From positions 1 to 16,414 of the forward strand of contig ONXE01000115.1 in the NCBI GenBank assembly GCA_900321775.1: a DNA stretch of 16,414 bases. The letters run 5' to 3'. Source of the stretch: an uncultured Bacteroidales bacterium. Its GTDB lineage: Bacteria > Bacteroidota > Bacteroidia > Bacteroidales > Paludibacteraceae. Each line of letters opens with the position of its first letter. The first letter of the stretch is position 1. Below the pieces are notes generated by a model. That model did no database searches. It was not told where the DNA came from and saw only the letters and a program-made list of their open reading frames with translations. This document shows, piece by piece, positions 14,419 through 16,414 of the stretch. A program made the position numbers and the translations under genes.

Positions 14419-16407
14419 ATGGATAGAACAATGAAAACAGCAAGATATATATTCATTGGCGCAGCGGCACTGATTATGGCCGGCTGCAGTGAAGGTTTCC
14501 TGTCGAACGACTCGCCGTCGTCGATGGAAGCCTCAACCGTGTTCACCTCTCCCACGCGTACGGAGCAGGCTATTTATGGCGTGTACAGCCTGCTGGGCAG
14601 CAACAACGGCTACCGTAACCGTATGGCCTGCGGCTATGTGGGACTGAACACCGATATCGAATGGAGTACCAAGAGTAACGGCTCGGGCGACGAGCCGGAT
14701 CTGATGATTTACAACTGCGGAACCGCCAACTCGCGCGTGTTCTCTACCAGCGGATCCGACCTGTGGTCGTACCTCAACACGATGATTGAACGCTCCAACA
14801 ATATCATCGAAGGCCTGGAGGCTTATGGCAATGTGGATGAGAACCCCACGCAGGCATATTTCCTGGGCGAGGCGCTGTTCCTCCGCTCGTTTGCTTATCT
14901 GGAGCAAGTCAAGTACTGGGGCGACGTGCCGGCACGTTTTGTTTCCTTGGCCAAAGACCCCAATGGCGTGAATGCCCGCAAGGCTGACCGAAACGAGGTG
15001 TATGAGCAGATTCGTCTGGACCTGAAGCGCGCTGCTGCGCTGATGCCGTGGTCGCCTGAGATCCCCGCCGTCAATGCGCAGAACAACGTAGGTCGTGCCA
15101 GCAAGGCTGCGGCGCTGGCGCTGTTGGCCCGCGCTGACCTGATGTATGCCGGCAAGGCTGTTCGTCCCGGTGCGGACGGATTTGACGTAACGGCTCCGGA
15201 TGCTTATGCCGTCACCTACAATATCAAGGATCCCGCTGAGCGTGCCAAGGTCTATCAGGAGGCATTGGAGGCTTGTGCCGAGGTTATTGCCGCCGAGGAC
15301 TACAAACTGGCTGACGACTTCGCCCGTCCGTTCAAGCAGATCTGCGCCGATATGGTTACCTACAACCAGATGGAGCATATCTGGGTGATGCCCTTCGCCA
15401 ACGCTTCCCGCGGTCAGGTGATGAACTACAATGCACCCAAGCTTTCCACGGACGCACAGTCTGCTTGCAAAGGCATTCTGCCCGGCTACGGCGGCGGTTC
15501 GTCCAACGGACATATCTGCGTATCGCCTGTGCTGGTGTTCAGCTTCGAGAAAAGCGACAAGCGCCGCAATGTGACCTATATGACCGGCCAATGGCAGTAC
15601 GACAACGCAGGCCCGGAATCTACCGACCCCGACGTGCGCGCTGCTGCTTTCCCCGGCGTCGATCCTAACGCCAACCGCTTGTATCTCAAGCACAGCCAAA
15701 TCAACAACTTCTACCTGGGCAAGTTCCGTTACGAGTGGATGGCCGCAGGACGTTCGCATACGGGAACCGACGACGGCGTGGATTTCCCCGTGCTGCGTTA
15801 TGCCGACGTACTGCTGATGTTTGCTGAGGCTGGTATAGGTGGTATCGGTGGCGATGTGCCCCAAAACACCACGGGCATGGATCCCGTACAAATATTCAAT
15901 AAGGTACGCACGCGTGCGGGTGTGAGCACCAAGGGCTCCATCACCATGGAGGATATCATGAACGAACGCGCCCTGGAACTTTGTGGCGAGTATGTCCGCA
16001 AATACGACCTGATGCGTTGGGGCATTCTGCGCGAGCAGATGGTGAACGCCGAGGCATGGATTCGCAAGTTGGCTGCTGACGGCTCACGTCACGCCATGAA
16101 TATCGGCGATACGATGTTCTTCAAGTTCGGTTACGACGCTACTATCGGCGGCTGGGTAATGGACAGCATCTACGGCCTGAACATAGGCGAAGTAGAGCGT
16201 CCCGCTTACGCTACAACAGCCAACGGCTGGTTCGCGAAAGATATCTTCAACTCCGATTCCAAGGGTTACGTGCTGGGCCCCTCCCAGTATCCTATCTTCA
16301 AGGATGAAGAGCAGTTGGAGACCCGCCAGTACTGGCCTATCTACAACCGCTACGTAGCTGCCAGCGACGGTGCCTTGTGGAACAACTACGGTTACGGCAA
16401 CGAATAA
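14419..16407 (+). CDS. SusD/RagB-type nutrient-binding outer-membrane lipoprotein
   Basis: A 662-aa surface lipoprotein that forms the lid over the SusC-type transporter encoded 28 bp upstream and binds the substrate. The signal ends in LIMAGC (C23 when counted from 14419; the in-frame ATG at 14431 gives a shorter signal and is equally acceptable). SusD hallmarks are seen: FLSNDSPSS after the lipid Cys; EQAIYGVYSLLGS at the start of the helical domain; the TPR-like EALFLRSFAYLEQVKYWGDVP; DLKRAAALMP; AALALLARADLMYAG; VLRYADVLLMFAEA; a RTRAGV segment; and MNERALELCGEYVRKYDLMRWG near the C-terminus. It is somewhat longer than the common 500-600 aa. The stop lies 7 bp before the window edge, so further operon genes may follow outside. 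Confidence 0.95.
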   Translation: MDRTMKTARYIFIGAAALIMAGCSEGFLSNDSPSSMEASTVFTSPTRTEQAIYGVYSLLGSNNGYRNRMACGYVGLNTDIEWSTKSNGSGDEPDLMIYNCGTANSRVFSTSGSDLWSYLNTMIERSNNIIEGLEAYGNVDENPTQAYFLGEALFLRSFAYLEQVKYWGDVPARFVSLAKDPNGVNARKADRNEVYEQIRLDLKRAAALMPWSPEIPAVNAQNNVGRASKAAALALLARADLMYAGKAVRPGADGFDVTAPDAYAVTYNIKDPAERAKVYQEALEACAEVIAAEDYKLADDFARPFKQICADMVTYNQMEHIWVMPFANASRGQVMNYNAPKLSTDAQSACKGILPGYGGGSSNGHICVSPVLVFSFEKSDKRRNVTYMTGQWQYDNAGPESTDPDVRAAAFPGVDPNANRLYLKHSQINNFYLGKFRYEWMAAGRSHTGTDDGVDFPVLRYADVLLMFAEAGIGGIGGDVPQNTTGMDPVQIFNKVRTRAGVSTKGSITMEDIMNERALELCGEYVRKYDLMRWGILREQMVNAEAWIRKLAADGSRHAMNIGDTMFFKFGYDATIGGWVMDSIYGLNIGEVERPAYATTANGWFAKDIFNSDSKGYVLGPSQYPIFKDEEQLETRQYWPIYNRYVAASDGALWNNYGYGNE

Positions 16408-16414
16408 CAATTGT

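Noticed and set aside
14533..15891. Long antisense open frame (452 codons) opposite the SusD-type gene; similar ones at 6732-7949 and 11571-12719
   Set aside because: Each lies wholly inside a well-supported plus-strand gene, and its composition is that of a reverse-frame shadow.

Overview
The window looks like chromosomal DNA of a gut-type Bacteroidota, most likely Bacteroidales. It carries a SusC/SusD pair, Omp28-type CXXC lipoproteins and a DUF6029-like outer-membrane protein. Four start regions have the phylum-specific promoter pattern (TTTG, a 19-20 bp spacer, then TAnnTTTG), and there are no strong Shine-Dalgarno sequences. Genes are moderately GC-rich, while intergenic DNA is AT-rich and full of short repeats.

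Left part (1-2673), all on the minus strand: the start of a chromate-transporter-family gene runs off the left edge. Next come a lytic transglycosylase and uridine kinase (udk), translationally coupled by a 4-nt GTGA overlap. A 72-aa protein of unknown function follows, overlapping a zeta-toxin/ABC-type-ATPase-like gene. That gene is broken: its Walker A motif lies in one frame and the rest in another, with a small non-multiple-of-three deletion inferred between them.

Middle (2701-5837), plus strand, divergent from the zeta-like gene: an amino-acid-type ABC importer. It consists of a lipoprotein/permease fusion whose solute-binding lobes appear in swapped order, then a GlnQ-like ATPase with an unusual C-terminal extension of about 110 residues. 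The third gene of the operon encodes the N-terminus of a membrane sensor-like protein. It breaks off after 46 codons, exactly where a perfect 96-bp copy of the middle of the zeta-like gene begins. The DNA that follows holds only tandem repeats.

Right-middle (5838-10806), plus strand: a tight five-gene operon of exported proteins from one promoter. The order is TlpA-like thioredoxin, DUF6029-like outer-membrane protein, Omp28-like CXXC lipoprotein, small two-cysteine lipoprotein, and a second Omp28-like CXXC lipoprotein. The last gene is frameshifted near its 3' end. Three of the five proteins have a thioredoxin-type active site, so an envelope thiol/disulfide function is plausible, but this is inference.

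Right end (10822-16414): terminator-like hairpins overlap the promoter of a SusC-type TonB-dependent transporter and its SusD-type lipoprotein. No degradative enzyme lies inside the window to indicate the substrate. I saw no tRNA, rRNA, CRISPR array, transposase or riboswitch.
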